A stretch of 64,000 nt of DNA from Akkermansiaceae bacterium (lineage in GTDB: Bacteria > Verrucomicrobiota > Verrucomicrobiia > Verrucomicrobiales > Akkermansiaceae), in contig CAIXKE010000109.1 of assembly GCA_903919975.1 (NCBI GenBank), positions 23,582 through 87,581 of the forward strand. Reading direction: 5' to 3'. The notes beneath the pieces are model-generated. The model saw only the letters and a program-made list of their open reading frames with translations, did not search any database and had not been told where the DNA came from. The position numbers and the translations under genes are program-made. Within the stretch, counting starts at the first letter, position 1, and every line of letters begins with the position of its first letter. Positions 63,366 to 64,000 of the stretch are shown here, one piece after another.

Positions 63366-63533
63366 TTATGGGAAGGCGGCGATTTTTTCCTTCCACTGCC
63401 GCCATCCTGTTAGCGAGTGCTCGATGCGGAACTCGGAGACGATCCGACCTTCGACGTCCACGACGACGATGTCGTGATGGTCCTTTACCCAGTCGAATCC
63501 TGCGAAATGGGTCAATTCTTGATGCGTTTTCAT
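63366..63533 (-). mobile_element. IS110-family transposase N-terminal fragment
   Basis: From an ATG at 63533 the frame reads HFAGFDWVKDHHDIVVVDVE, GRIVSEFRIEHSLTGWRQWK, EKIAAFP and stops. This is the start of an IS110 DEDD transposase with the first catalytic Asp. Sequence beyond is unrelated and runs into the IS91 fragment. It differs in sequence from the IS110 piece at 38189, so two different elements are represented. Confidence 0.7.
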
Positions 63534-63920
63534 GGCCTTGGTTGTTTCGGATTTCCTGCGGGCACACCCGATCCCTCCACCGGTCGAACTGATACGATGA
63601 GCTTCGCGAGCCTTTGTTCTATCAGACCTTGGGGATGGGCCTCCGTCCAGACCGGTTTTCTTTTCCAGATCCTCAAGGGATTGGGGGATTGTGACCGTAT
63701 CCAGGCGGGGGCGTTTCCGCCGCCGGTCGGAAACCGGCGCAGGAAAGTTATCAACCGGAACCTCGGATGTCCCGGCAAAGTTATTCACAATCGGCGGCAG
63801 CTGGGGCGCTGGTGAAGAGCGCCCTGCCGCCGATTGATGAGTAACTTTGGAACTGGTATCAGGGGGTTGGTCTTGGCGGTTAGGAGGTGTGTGAGTTTCT
63901 TCATTGATCGGTGTGGAAAA
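63534..63920 (-). other. Uncertain region upstream of the IS110 fragment
   Basis: On the minus strand a frame without ATG runs in phase with the IS110 start and encodes Pro-, Asp- and Arg-rich sequence (VNNFAGTSEVPVDNFPAPVS, VTIPQSLEDLEKKTGLDG). It could be a decayed gene or the non-coding left end of the element. I see no family. Confidence 0.3.
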
Positions 63921-64000
63921 CTATGAATAGATCCCGCCCCAGACTTTCTTCAGACGGGCGATGGAGTCACCCCAGGGAGCCTGTTTATAGATCCAGACAC
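63921..64000 (-). CDS. C-terminal end of an unidentified gene
   Basis: The last codons of a minus-strand frame entering from the right edge read WIYKQAPWGDSIARLKKVWG, GIYS, then TAG. Too little is present to name it. It may be real or an IS-related frame. Confidence 0.3.
   Translation of the reverse strand, partial: VWIYKQAPWGDSIARLKKVWGGIYS

Overview
The window looks like a chromosomal segment of a verrucomicrobium, probably close to the Luteolibacter/Haloferula/Akkermansiaceae group. This is inferred from gene content and was not tested by any search. Pointers are a cytochrome-linked DUF1549-type protein cut by the left edge, a short PEP-CTERM protein, a Tat-exported superoxide dismutase, dispersed inverted repeats of the kind common in PVC genomes, and dense short-overlap operons with few obvious Shine-Dalgarno sites. 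No rRNA, tRNA or CRISPR array was seen.

Left part (1-15.3 kb): DUF1549 protein and murJ (divergent), a Cys-rich metal permease, an rRNA-modification pair (rsmC-like and rsuA-like), a PEP-CTERM protein, then a tightly overlapping minus-strand operon running active HtrA protease, catalytically dead nested-PDZ paralogue, Maf, diacylglycerol-kinase-like protein and SanA/YdcF-like protein. Next come lactate-utilisation genes lutA and lutB, separated by a DUF433/DUF5615 toxin-antitoxin-like pair.

Centre (14.8-37 kb): a small CxxC protein and an OprC/NosA-like TonB receptor with a CPNHM putative copper motif, followed by the eroded remains of a PAS sensor and a FixJ-type regulator cut by an ISL3-family relic. 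Then comes a YejABEF-like peptide importer whose two ATPase genes are separated by an inverted-repeat element carrying a four-helix-bundle (S23/IVS-type) gene. A membrane-anchored beta-helix protein overlaps tail-to-tail with an NAD-linked, cysteine-type formate dehydrogenase operon. PEP synthase and an AI-2E-type permease follow.

Right part (37-64 kb): a graveyard of ISL3, IS630 and IS110 fragments, an MFS transporter, lysA, an EamA transporter, a decayed CreD-like locus, DUF4407 and SH3 proteins, squalene/phytoene synthase with signal peptidase I, an MpaB-like protein, a short recO, menB, SOD with an SRPBCC protein, coaX, and a divergent amtB/TorF-porin pair with two very good sigma-54 promoter matches. 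The end carries a xylulokinase-like kinase, hisC, mnmE, an acidic IF-1 and more IS fragments (IS91, IS110).

The strongest candidates for something new are the active/dead HtrA pair with the PDZ domain inserted inside the dead protease fold, the inverted-repeat four-helix-bundle element that supplies the stop and start codons of its neighbours, and the paired sigma-54 control of amtB and a TorF porin.
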